Of a stretch of 46,727 bases of DNA, positions 23,565 through 31,039 are shown piece by piece. The position numbers and the translations under genes are program-made. Origin of the DNA: Bacillus haikouensis. Lineage in GTDB: Bacteria > Bacillota > Bacilli > Bacillales > Bacillaceae_B. Position 1 is the first letter of the stretch. Each line of letters begins with the position of its first letter. The DNA lies in assembly GCF_013179555.1 (NCBI RefSeq), contig NZ_JABMCR010000004.1:1-46727 (forward strand). Direction: 5' to 3'. The notes under the pieces were generated by a model. It searched no databases. It worked only from the letters and a program-made list of their open reading frames with translations, and was not told where the DNA came from.

Positions 23565-24836
23565 TAAGATGGTCGGCTTGTTCACTTCGCCCGCTTTTGG
23601 TTCTGGTACAAATGCAAGGATGATCAGACCAATGATGAAGAGAATGACCAGACTGAATACACCGCTGCTGGAATCGCCCGTAACCTGTGCCGTGACACCG
23701 ACAAGGAGCGGTCCCAGGATGGATGCGAACTTACCGAAGATATTATAAAAACCGAAGAACTCATTTGAGTTTTTCTTAGGAATCAATTTGGCAAAATAAG
23801 CACGGCTGAGTGCCTGGATCCCACCTTGTGAAGAAGCTACGAGCATAGCTAGAATCCAGAAATCCAGGGTGGTTTCAAGGAAGTAAGCGTAAATACATAC
23901 AACGATATAGACGCTGATCCCCACGTAAAGCATTTTTTTACCAGTGAATCGCTCTGCCAGCCGTCCATACAAGATCGCGAACGGTCCGGCAACCACCTGC
24001 GTGACGAACAGGATGATCAGCAAATTTGTTGCCGTGATGCCGAGGTCTGTTCCATATGCGGTAGACATTGTGATAATCGTTCCGACTCCATCGATATAGA
24101 AAAAGTAGGCGAGAAGGAATAAGAATAGTGCACGATACTGTCTGATTTCTTTAAGTGTTTTGCCCAGCCGCTTAAAACTGTTTACTACAGGTTTCGGTTC
24201 CCGTTCGATGAAGTAACGCTGATGTACGTTTTTAATAAGCGGGATCGAAAACAACCCCCACCAGATCGCAGTTATAATAAATGCGATTTTACTTGCGGCA
24301 GTGGTCGAAAGCGGCAGGGTTCCATTTTGCGACAGAACGATGATCGCAATGCTGATGATAAACGGGATGGTACTCCCGATATAACCGAATCCGAATCCTC
24401 TGGATGATACTTTGTTCATACGATCTTCAGTTGTAACATCGGTAAGGAAAGCATCGTAGAAAACATTTGATCCTGCAGATCCGATGGCTGCCACTGTATA
24501 GAAAATCAAAAGCAGTAGCCATTGATCACTGGGCACGAATGCAAGGATCGCAGTAAACGTCACCCCCAGAGCGAAGAAAAAGGTGAAGAATTTCTTTTTA
24601 TATCCTTGATAATCTGCAATGGTGCCCAAAATGGGGCTGAGCATCGCCAAAATGAATGTGGCGATAGCAACGGTATAACCCAGATAGGCAGTGGAATCAG
24701 AAGGACTTACACCTGCATTTGTGGCTGCTGCTTTATAAAATAGTGGAAAAACCGCCGTTGAGATAATGATTGAATAGGCGGAGTTTGCCCAGTCATAAAA
24801 TATCCAGCTGTTTTCTTCCTTGGAAAATCGTTTCAT
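23562..24836 (-). CDS. MFS transporter of the UMF1/Atg22-like family
   Basis: A 424-residue protein with about 12 helices. The N-terminal SWIFYDWANSAYSIIISTAV is the hallmark of the UMF1 (Atg22-like) branch of the major facilitator superfamily, and QGGIQALSRAYFAKLIPKKN, between helices 9 and 10, is its second typical block. Yeast Atg22 exports amino acids from the vacuole; bacterial substrates are unknown. The ATG has a G-run (GGGGGGG) upstream as a loose ribosome binding site. It follows the phosphodiesterase gene on the same strand after 41 bases and may share its transcript. Its stop codon is formed by the edge of the tandem repeat array. Confidence 0.88.
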   Translation of the reverse strand: MKRFSKEENSWIFYDWANSAYSIIISTAVFPLFYKAAATNAGVSPSDSTAYLGYTVAIATFILAMLSPILGTIADYQGYKKKFFTFFFALGVTFTAILAFVPSDQWLLLLIFYTVAAIGSAGSNVFYDAFLTDVTTEDRMNKVSSRGFGFGYIGSTIPFIISIAIIVLSQNGTLPLSTTAASKIAFIITAIWWGLFSIPLIKNVHQRYFIEREPKPVVNSFKRLGKTLKEIRQYRALFLFLLAYFFYIDGVGTIITMSTAYGTDLGITATNLLIILFVTQVVAGPFAILYGRLAERFTGKKMLYVGISVYIVVCIYAYFLETTLDFWILAMLVASSQGGIQALSRAYFAKLIPKKNSNEFFGFYNIFGKFASILGPLLVGVTAQVTGDSSSGVFSLVILFIIGLIILAFVPEPKAGEVNKPTIL

Positions 24837-24877
24837 TATCTATTCCCCCCCAAAAACCTAATTCCTTTTTCTACTAT

Positions 24878-26176
24878 CTATTCTTCTATCAGCTCTTCCA
24901 TTACTTTTCCGTCTGTTTTTCCTAAATCCAGACCCAGCAGCCGGGCGAATGTCGGACCTTCATCTGCAAGATGCATGACATCGATTTCTTTGTGAGGAAC
25001 GATTCCTTTCCCTGCTGCCATGAATATGGTTGTGTAGTTTTCTTTTTTTGGAGAATAGCCGTGCGAGCCCCAAGTATAGCGTTTTTCTTTTACATCTTCC
25101 GGGGTGACGGTATGGATGAGTTCACCGTCCAGTGTATCTTTGAAATAATAGCCGATCCGGGCTTCCAGCATAAAGGCACATGTGGGGTCAGCCCCCATTT
25201 CCCCTGCTTCTGCACCGGTATAAATCTGTTGGATACCGTTAGAAGGGTTTTCATACAGCTCATAGAGAAGCTGCTCAATCTCCTTTTTAACAGACGTATT
25301 TTTCACATAAATATAGGCTGAACCGTCACAGCCTTTACAATAAGCTTTCCAGTTCTTTACTCTTTGCCTTGCATCAAGTGAGATGTAGCCTCTATCTTTC
25401 AAAAGAACATTTAATTGCACAGCCTTTGATTCATCAAGGGCACTGTGATCTCCGATTACAGAGACCGTTGAGTTTTCATATATTCCAGCTTCCTTCAGGG
25501 CCGCGAGGATCCTGCCAAGCCTCCGGTCATGACGGAGTATGGCGGCGATGGCTTCATCCGAGGAAAACCCATGATAATGCCTCTGGGTATCAAGGTCAGT
25601 AAAGTGAACAAGCAGTAAGTGAGGATTTTTCTCTTTAATCGTTGCAACTGTTGATTCCAGAACGAAATCATCAAGCTCAGGCTGATTTAGCCCCTTCCTT
25701 ATATGACCGAAGCGGCGGTTAAGACTTAATTGATAAAGGGGAGTCCCGTTAAAGAGGGATACCAGAATTTGATTTTGCCAGGAACGGTTGGCAAAGATTT
25801 CCGGCATATTATAGTCAATATCGGCCTTGGCTGTAACCGGCCATAACAAGGCAGCTGTCGTCATGCCTGCTTTCTTTGCCTCATCATATAACGTAGTTCC
25901 TTTTATATGGCTGCGATGCCAGTACCAGTCCGGAGACACCCTGCCTGGCTGGGTGAAAGTGTTGTTAATGATGCCGTGTTTTTTAGGGTGATTTCCGGTC
26001 ACGATGGTGGCATGACAGGGATAGGTGACAGATGGATAAATCGTTTCGACATTCTTACAGAGGGATCCTTTAGAGAGCAATTCGTTGAAGTGGGGGAGAT
26101 CCTTTAGTATGGTGTAATCCTGTGATGATAAACAATCGAAAGAGATGACGATCAGGTGCTCAGTAAGACGAGTCAT
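24878..26176 (-). CDS. Alkaline phosphatase superfamily phosphodiesterase (nucleotide pyrophosphatase type)
   Basis: A 432-residue enzyme of the type I phosphodiesterase/nucleotide pyrophosphatase branch. Metal and nucleophile residues appear in order: VISFDCLSSQD (first Asp), TIYPSVTYPCHATIVTGNHP with the Thr nucleophile and KHGI, DLDTQRHYHGF (Asp and His) and SVIGDHSALDE (Asp-His), with a late SHGYSPKKENY His. No signal peptide is present, so it acts in the cytosol or needs another route. AGGGAGG precedes the ATG. Related proteins split phosphodiesters, nucleotide sugars or phosphonates; the substrate is not readable here. The downstream MFS gene may be co-transcribed. Confidence 0.85.
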   Translation of the reverse strand: MTRLTEHLIVISFDCLSSQDYTILKDLPHFNELLSKGSLCKNVETIYPSVTYPCHATIVTGNHPKKHGIINNTFTQPGRVSPDWYWHRSHIKGTTLYDEAKKAGMTTAALLWPVTAKADIDYNMPEIFANRSWQNQILVSLFNGTPLYQLSLNRRFGHIRKGLNQPELDDFVLESTVATIKEKNPHLLLVHFTDLDTQRHYHGFSSDEAIAAILRHDRRLGRILAALKEAGIYENSTVSVIGDHSALDESKAVQLNVLLKDRGYISLDARQRVKNWKAYCKGCDGSAYIYVKNTSVKKEIEQLLYELYENPSNGIQQIYTGAEAGEMGADPTCAFMLEARIGYYFKDTLDGELIHTVTPEDVKEKRYTWGSHGYSPKKENYTTIFMAAGKGIVPHKEIDVMHLADEGPTFARLLGLDLGKTDGKVMEELIEE

Positions 26177-26411
26177 AAAGTCCTCCCTTATGCTTGAAAA
26201 GTTTGTACTATATACCTATTAATATAACAGAACATTAAGAATAAAAATATGGTTTATTTAGAGAGTGTGAAGGGTCTATAAACAAGATAATCATAGTGGA
26301 AGGTCAGCATGGGGATTTAAGTGCTGTTCGTACCGGCGGAGGTTTATCACACCTGCAAACAGGATAAGGAAGATTGATAAAATAAAGAAAGCATTATAAG
26401 ATGGCATAGGG

Positions 26412-26435
26412 AAAAGAAGCAGGAATGCTTCTTTT
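26412..26435. other. Perfect short stem-loop before the deacetylase operon
   Basis: AAAAGAAGCA at 26412-26421, loop GGAA, TGCTTCTTTT at 26426-26435. It resembles a bidirectional terminator, but the only plus-strand gene nearby starts 12 bases later, so it may act as an attenuator in that leader. The interval 26177-26411 holds no supported gene. Confidence 0.55.
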
Positions 26436-26447
26436 ATTTGACAGGCA

Positions 26448-27188
26448 GTGCATAACATGTCCGCTGGGAGTGTAGAACCATTGGTCGGAATTTTGATTGT
26501 AATAACAGGCATTTTTTTCATTTATTCTCTTGTAAGTACAGTCATCATCAGGTTGCTGAATCTGAGAGTCATCAGAAGGATACCGCAGGATGAGACCATC
26601 GCATTAACATTCGATGACGGTCCCCATCCAGTTTATACCCGGGCGCTATTGGATGTACTTGAAAAACACGGGGTTAAGGCAACATTTTTCGTTGTGGGGG
26701 AGCACGCGGAACAGTATCCGGAATTAATCAATAGGATGAAGGTGGAGGGCCATTCATTTGGAGTACACCATTACAGGCATCGATCAAGCTGGTTCTTAAG
26801 TCCTCTTGGGTTGAAGAATCAATTGGATAAGACAAATCGAGTCATCAAGCAGTTGACCGGTGAAGAAACTTTATTCTACCGCCCGCCGTGGGGACATTTT
26901 AATCTGTTCTCGCTGTTATTCACCAAACGTTACCGTATTGTCATATGGTCCCATATCTTTAAGGATTGGAAAGTGAAGGAATGCAAGGAACACTTGCTTA
27001 GGCGGTTGAATGAGGCTGACACCAGCGGAGCCATTTTCATCCTTCATGACAGCGGGTCAACGACTGGTGCCGATGAGGAAGCTCCTCAGTATATGTTAAA
27101 ATGTTTAGATGCTTACATTGAGGATGCTCTTAGCAGAAATATCCAGTTCATCACCCTGGATGATGCTTTTAAATTAAAGGAGTCATAG
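26448..27188 (+). CDS. Membrane-anchored polysaccharide deacetylase (NodB domain)
   Basis: A protein of up to 246 residues. One N-terminal helix (about residues 12-36, LVGILIVITGIFFIYSLVST) anchors it; the NodB domain follows with TFDDGPHPVYT (catalytic Asp and metal Asp), HSFGVHHYRH (metal His pair), FYRPPWGHFN and FILHDSG. It removes an acetyl group from an N-acetylated sugar. The start is uncertain: GTG 26448 gives the longest form without a good site, while TTG 26481 has GGGAG ten bases upstream and begins at the helix. It is the first of three tightly spaced genes (one- and two-base gaps) with a DedA protein and a glycosyltransferase, which suggests work on a lipid-linked sugar rather than on the peptidoglycan itself. 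That is inference. Confidence 0.85.
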   Translation: MHNMSAGSVEPLVGILIVITGIFFIYSLVSTVIIRLLNLRVIRRIPQDETIALTFDDGPHPVYTRALLDVLEKHGVKATFFVVGEHAEQYPELINRMKVEGHSFGVHHYRHRSSWFLSPLGLKNQLDKTNRVIKQLTGEETLFYRPPWGHFNLFSLLFTKRYRIVIWSHIFKDWKVKECKEHLLRRLNEADTSGAIFILHDSGSTTGADEEAPQYMLKCLDAYIEDALSRNIQFITLDDAFKLKES

Positions 27189-27189
27189 C

Positions 27190-27786
27190 ATGGGCAGCGA
27201 GCAGATCATTCATTATATACAAATATACAGCTATTTCATCATTTTTCTCTTTTTATTTTGTGGAATTGTAGGGATTCCTTCTCCTGAAGAATCGCTGCTT
27301 TTTTTAATCGGAGTTTTAGCAGCTCACGGCCAATTATCTATGTTCTGGGGTATCGTATTTTCATTCCTCGGAACTTATACCGGCATGATCGGGGGTTACT
27401 ACGGCGGAAAGTTAGTCGGTTATCCCCTCATTAATAAATGTGGAAAGTGGATAGGAATCACAGAGGATAAGGCAGTTGAATTTGAGGCGAAATTCAAGCG
27501 GAATTCATCAAAAACCTTGATTATGGGATTTTTTATGCCAGGACTCCGCCAGGTCGCTCCATACCTGTCAGGGATCTTTTCAATAAACATCATGAGGTAT
27601 TTGCTTATCTCATGTGCGGGCTCACTATTATGGTCCATCACATACATCCTGCTGGGGTGGGGACTCGGAAGTTCATTTCCGATTAATCCGAATTATGTTC
27701 CTTATTTAGGGGTTTTGCTATTAGTCATTTTTATTGTGTCATCCTTGACACGTTATCTAAGGAAGCGAAGGAAAGTGAGGGGATAG
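27190..27786 (+). CDS. DedA/SNARE-associated (VTT domain) membrane protein
   Basis: A 198-residue protein with about five membrane segments. GIVGIPSPEESLLFLIGVLA is the DedA re-entrant loop with its conserved acidic residue, and FFMPGLRQVAPYLSGIF carries the second conserved loop with its essential Arg. DedA proteins flip polyprenyl phosphate (UptA type) or phospholipids across the membrane. AAAGGAG lies inside the end of the deacetylase gene and the ATG begins one base after that stop, so translation is coupled. The glycosyltransferase starts two bases after its stop. This neighbourhood suggests transport of a lipid carrier or glycolipid. Confidence 0.88.
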   Translation: MGSEQIIHYIQIYSYFIIFLFLFCGIVGIPSPEESLLFLIGVLAAHGQLSMFWGIVFSFLGTYTGMIGGYYGGKLVGYPLINKCGKWIGITEDKAVEFEAKFKRNSSKTLIMGFFMPGLRQVAPYLSGIFSINIMRYLLISCAGSLLWSITYILLGWGLGSSFPINPNYVPYLGVLLLVIFIVSSLTRYLRKRRKVRG

Positions 27787-27788
27787 AG

Positions 27789-28955
27789 ATGAAAATCATC
27801 CTATTGTCGATGTTCAGTGTTCCTACTGGACATGTCAAAGTAGCAGAAGTACTGCAGGAGAATATAAAAAGCAGCCATCCGGATGCAGAAGTAAAGATAA
27901 TTGATTTTCTATCTTTCTCCAATCAATTTCTCGAAAATGCTGTCTCGGGTTTTTACATGAAGTGGATAAAAGCTTATCCGGAAAGTTATAAAAGCTTCTA
28001 TTCACAGTTGATGATGAGCGATGACTATACGGGAGTGCTGAAGAGTCTCTCAATGTGCTCGGTCTATTTCGAAATGAAGCTGAAAAAATTAGTGGAAGAA
28101 GAGAAACCATCCCATATCATCTGCACCCATTCATTTCCTTCAAGGATCATTGGGAGGCTGAAGAAGAAATCACCTGTTTTTGATCCTGCAACGTTCAATG
28201 TGTATACAGATTTCTTTATCAATGGAGTATGGGATAAGGAAAATATTGATTTCCATTTAGTTCCGAGCAAGGAAACGAAGCAGGAATTGATCAATGAATA
28301 TACAATACCCTCAGATAGAATTTATACAACCGGGGTACCTGTATCAGACGTGTTTAAAGAAGCCAAGTGTAAAAGTTCAAAAAGCGAAACAGACCAAAAA
28401 CATCTCCTGATTGCAGGCGGGAATAATGGCTTGTGCGTATTAAAAGAATTCATGGTGGACCCTTCCCATGCCTGCAACTATACGTACACTGTCCTTTGTG
28501 GTCATAATAAGAAATTGTTTGATATGCTTTCGACTAAACCGAATATAAAGCCTTTGATGTATATCGAAGACCGGGAAGCACTGAATGAGATTTACGAGTC
28601 AGTTGATGCGATCATCACCAAACCAGGCGGAGTGACAATAACGGAAGCTTTGCATAAAAGAATACCGATCTTCATTCATGATTTTTTACCGGGTCAGGAA
28701 GAAATCAATCTGGAATTCCTAAAAGAGAAAAAATTAGTGTATTTATTAAACAGTGATCATCCTATGGAGATTATATCCAGTATTCTTAATGATGAAAGAG
28801 AAATGAGTGATCATCTTGTCAGAATCCATCAATATCTCACGAGCATTTCCACCAGTGTCGATGAAGCTTTGTCTGCACTGTTAAACATAAATCGCGGGCA
28901 GTTGATCCAGCCTTCCATTAATCAGCAAGGCGTTTCAAAAACATTGCTTAACTGA
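27789..28955 (+). CDS. MGDG-synthase/UgtP-like glycosyltransferase
   Basis: A 388-residue GT28-type GT-B enzyme. The N-terminal domain starts ILLSMFSVPTGHVKVAEVLQ, the MGDG-synthase pattern with the GH(V/G) loop, and the C-terminal domain has LLIAGGNNGL and VDAIITKPGGVTITEALHKR, the nucleotide-sugar-binding 'KPGG.T..EA' motif of UgtP and MurG. Such enzymes transfer a hexose from UDP-sugar to diacylglycerol or another lipid at the inner leaflet. GAGGGG lies before the ATG. As last gene of the deacetylase-DedA-glycosyltransferase operon it probably makes the glycolipid that the others modify or move. It is shorter in its linker than true UgtP and could use another acceptor. Confidence 0.85.
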   Translation: MKIILLSMFSVPTGHVKVAEVLQENIKSSHPDAEVKIIDFLSFSNQFLENAVSGFYMKWIKAYPESYKSFYSQLMMSDDYTGVLKSLSMCSVYFEMKLKKLVEEEKPSHIICTHSFPSRIIGRLKKKSPVFDPATFNVYTDFFINGVWDKENIDFHLVPSKETKQELINEYTIPSDRIYTTGVPVSDVFKEAKCKSSKSETDQKHLLIAGGNNGLCVLKEFMVDPSHACNYTYTVLCGHNKKLFDMLSTKPNIKPLMYIEDREALNEIYESVDAIITKPGGVTITEALHKRIPIFIHDFLPGQEEINLEFLKEKKLVYLLNSDHPMEIISSILNDEREMSDHLVRIHQYLTSISTSVDEALSALLNINRGQLIQPSINQQGVSKTLLN

Positions 28956-29062
28956 ACAAATACCGCTGCCGATACCGTGTCAATGCTCCGCCTTTCCTTA
29001 GGAGTATTCGTCTTGTACTCCAATCAACAACTGGAAAAAGTTAAAAAGAGCAACAGTTCATA

Positions 29063-29120
29063 AAAAATCCGAACTACTTCGAATTCTATGAAAGAATTTC
29101 AAATTAAAGTTCGGATTTTT
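29063..29120 (+). terminator. Intrinsic terminator after the glycosyltransferase operon
   Basis: AAAAATCCGAACT at 29063-29075 pairs with AGTTCGGATTTTT at 29108-29120; the long loop holds a smaller hairpin. Likely bidirectional. Confidence 0.85.
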
Positions 29121-29183
29121 ATTCATCTAATCACAATTTTCCAAGTCTTTTATCCGCTGGGAGATTATTATGTCAGATGCAGT

Positions 29184-29975
29184 TCAATTTTTAATAGAAT
29201 TACCTATTATACTTCCGTCTTTAACATCGAATGAGCCGGAGTATTCGACTGTTCCGATTTCACAATTCTCTCCAATTGTTACGTTTTTCCCCCTTACGAG
29301 CTTTGCTTTCGTGTTTTCCAGGTGAATTTCGTCACCTTCTATTAAATCTGATCGAAGGCAGTCATTTCGCTGGACGAAGAAATTCACAACCTGTTTCACG
29401 AGTTTTGTGGAAAGTTCGTTTTTCACTTCAATGATTTCTCCGCCAATCTCCTTGATGAAGGATTCATGACTCACTTCAATATCCACTTTATCAGCACTGA
29501 GAAGTCCATTTATCTTCACAGAACCCCTTGCAATGAAAGTTTCCACTTCACAATCTTTCTCCACTTTCAATGACCCGCTGGTTTTAATCATTCCGCCCTG
29601 GAGTTTACCATCAATCTTCGTGGAACCACTTGATTTAAAGTCCTTACACGTAAGATCCTCACTGATTTTCGAAGATCCGCTGACGGTCATTTCTGCTGCT
29701 GTTACCGCTCCTTCGATTCTTGTACTGCCACTGATTGAAACCTCATTCGCTTTGATGCCCCCGCTGATTTTCGAAGATCCGCTGGTTTTAAATTCTTCCG
29801 TTATGATTTCCCCGTTAATTTTACCGGATCCAGAGATCTTGAGGTCCCTGCAGTCAATATCACCTTGTATTGTTCCGCTGCCGCTGATTTTCACTGAATT
29901 GAACCTGCCGCCGCCGGATGTACCGGAGCCGCTGATCTTTAAATCATGTAATTCCGTTTTTTCAACAGTACTCAT
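29184..29975 (-). CDS. Bactofilin / polymer-forming cytoskeletal protein (YhbE/YhbF-like)
   Basis: A 263-residue protein built of about ten short repeats of the form 'lKISGSGkinGei' (for example LKISGSGKINGEI, VSISGSTRIEGAV), the right-handed beta-helix of bactofilins, followed by a less regular C-terminal domain. Bactofilins self-assemble into filaments without nucleotide. The frame extends to 30008, but GGAGG lies eight bases before ATG 29975, which is the real start. It sits 16 bases after the yhbD-like gene in the same order as the B. subtilis yhbDEF operon, though only one bactofilin gene is present here and it is a little longer than either YhbE or YhbF. Confidence 0.88.
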   Translation of the reverse strand: MSTVEKTELHDLKISGSGTSGGGRFNSVKISGSGTIQGDIDCRDLKISGSGKINGEIITEEFKTSGSSKISGGIKANEVSISGSTRIEGAVTAAEMTVSGSSKISEDLTCKDFKSSGSTKIDGKLQGGMIKTSGSLKVEKDCEVETFIARGSVKINGLLSADKVDIEVSHESFIKEIGGEIIEVKNELSTKLVKQVVNFFVQRNDCLRSDLIEGDEIHLENTKAKLVRGKNVTIGENCEIGTVEYSGSFDVKDGSIIGNSIKN

Positions 29976-29991
29976 CCTATATTCCTCCAGA

Positions 29992-30627
29992 TCAATAATT
30001 GATTTCACTAGTCAAAGTGATTTTTAAATCTTCAAACATTTGGAGTAAATCAAGCTTCATAATTGTCTCGGCTGTTCGGTCAATGAAAGGGTTGGAGTGG
30101 AGCGGAAGCAATATCCAAATGACTGTATCATTTTTTCGCAGTCCCCGCAGTTCATAAGATGGATTGTCAAATACAGAAAAGCTTTCATGTAAAAACTGAA
30201 ACAGTGCAATTTGATCTTTTGCACTGATCAAACGGGTTCGCACTTTTTCAACTATGAACATGTTCAGGATTTCCGGAAATTCAATCGATTTTACATTTTT
30301 TAACAGAGGTGTGCAGAACGATATCGTTTCCGAATGGAGAATCTTCTGCAGACGTAATGAATCTAACGTGATTTCAACCTTCGTCGGATTCGGTGAGAAG
30401 AAATCGGATAATTCATCCAGCGAGTGGGTGTCTTTCAGCTCTTTCACTTTTTCGATCCTTGCCAGCATTTTTTCCCGTGGAAAGAAGGTTTCTTGTCCTG
30501 TGAAACTGGACTTCTTGATAAACCAGTCTTCAGGAATGATACTCTTGCGTTTCCAGCGATAGAGCTGACCATAAGAGATACCCGTCAGTTCCAGGACTTC
30601 CTTCTTTGATATAAGATCGGTATCCAA
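29992..30627 (-). CDS. yhbD: YhbD-family (DUF4004) MerR-like regulator
   Basis: A 211-residue protein. The first 60 residues form a MerR-like winged helix: DLISKKEVLELTGISYGQLY then RWKRKSIIPEDWF and FFPREKMLARI. The rest is a DUF4004 domain without recognisable ligand site. The start is TTG at 30627, eight bases after GAGGTG; a longer frame to 30660 has no site. It precedes the bactofilin gene by 16 bases. Two exact copies of a 14-bp element lie upstream, one of them inside the 18-bp spacer of the likely promoter, as expected for autoregulation by a MerR-type protein. B. subtilis YhbD is the closest relative I can name. Confidence 0.85.
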   Translation of the reverse strand: MDTDLISKKEVLELTGISYGQLYRWKRKSIIPEDWFIKKSSFTGQETFFPREKMLARIEKVKELKDTHSLDELSDFFSPNPTKVEITLDSLRLQKILHSETISFCTPLLKNVKSIEFPEILNMFIVEKVRTRLISAKDQIALFQFLHESFSVFDNPSYELRGLRKNDTVIWILLPLHSNPFIDRTAETIMKLDLLQMFEDLKITLTSEINY

Positions 30628-30660
30628 GTAAGTATCACCTCTTTTATTCAGCTGTAACAA

Positions 30661-30715
30661 AACATTGTTACGTTAATGTATATGTACTATAGCAGAACAT
30701 TGTTACGTTTGTAAA
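30661..30715 (-). promoter_or_regulatory. yhbD promoter with duplicated operator
   Basis: On the minus strand TTTACA (30715-30710) and TATAGT (30691-30686) are 18 bases apart. AACGTAACAATGTT occurs exactly twice: at 30709-30696, filling the spacer, and at 30674-30661, in the leader. The second copy is also part of the imperfect palindrome GTAACAAAACATTGTTAC (30654-30671). Wide promoter spacer plus operator is the MerR-family arrangement. Confidence 0.7.
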
Positions 30716-30969
30716 GGGTTTTTCTATTACGTGAATTGACCAAAGCCCATCCTGTTGAGAAGTATGCTGCAGGAAATCATATATGGCGTTTTCGAAAAAG
30801 GTGTATGGACGGGATCTTTATGAAGGTGACAGAAAGTGGAATTGGTTTCTTGGCCGATTGATCATCCACCTAATTATTAGGAGTTCTATTCTATTTCAAG
30901 TATTAATAGAATTTTTCCATCTTTCTCTTCAAACCGGGAACCAATAAACAATCGAGCATTCCAATTTAT
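30716..30969 (+). other. Intergenic stretch with an orphan terminator-like hairpin
   Basis: No supported gene. ATTCTATT at 30888-30895 pairs with AATAGAAT at 30905-30912, followed by T residues on the plus strand, although no plus-strand gene precedes it. An 18-codon frame from an ATG near 30802 with AAAGGTG upstream is the only candidate. A small transcript is possible but unproven. Confidence 0.35.
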
Positions 30970-30994
30970 GTTTATTGGCTGTGTTGACGGGTAT
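30970..30994 (+). promoter_or_regulatory. Sigma-B promoter of katE
   Basis: GTTTAT at 30970-30975 and GGGTAT at 30989-30994 with a 13-base spacer: a full match to the general-stress pattern. Transcription would start near 31001, which rules out the upstream frame start at 30968. Confidence 0.88.
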
Positions 30995-31039
30995 AAAACG
31001 AACAGAGCAATTTACATAGTAAATGAAAGGAATGAGATA

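Noticed and set aside
26291-26407. Minus-strand 38-codon frame with a hydrophobic helix (MPSYNAFFILSIFLILFAGV...)
   Set aside because: It looks like a small membrane protein, but the ATG follows a terminator-like stem by only a few bases with no ribosome binding site. Could be reconsidered if conserved.
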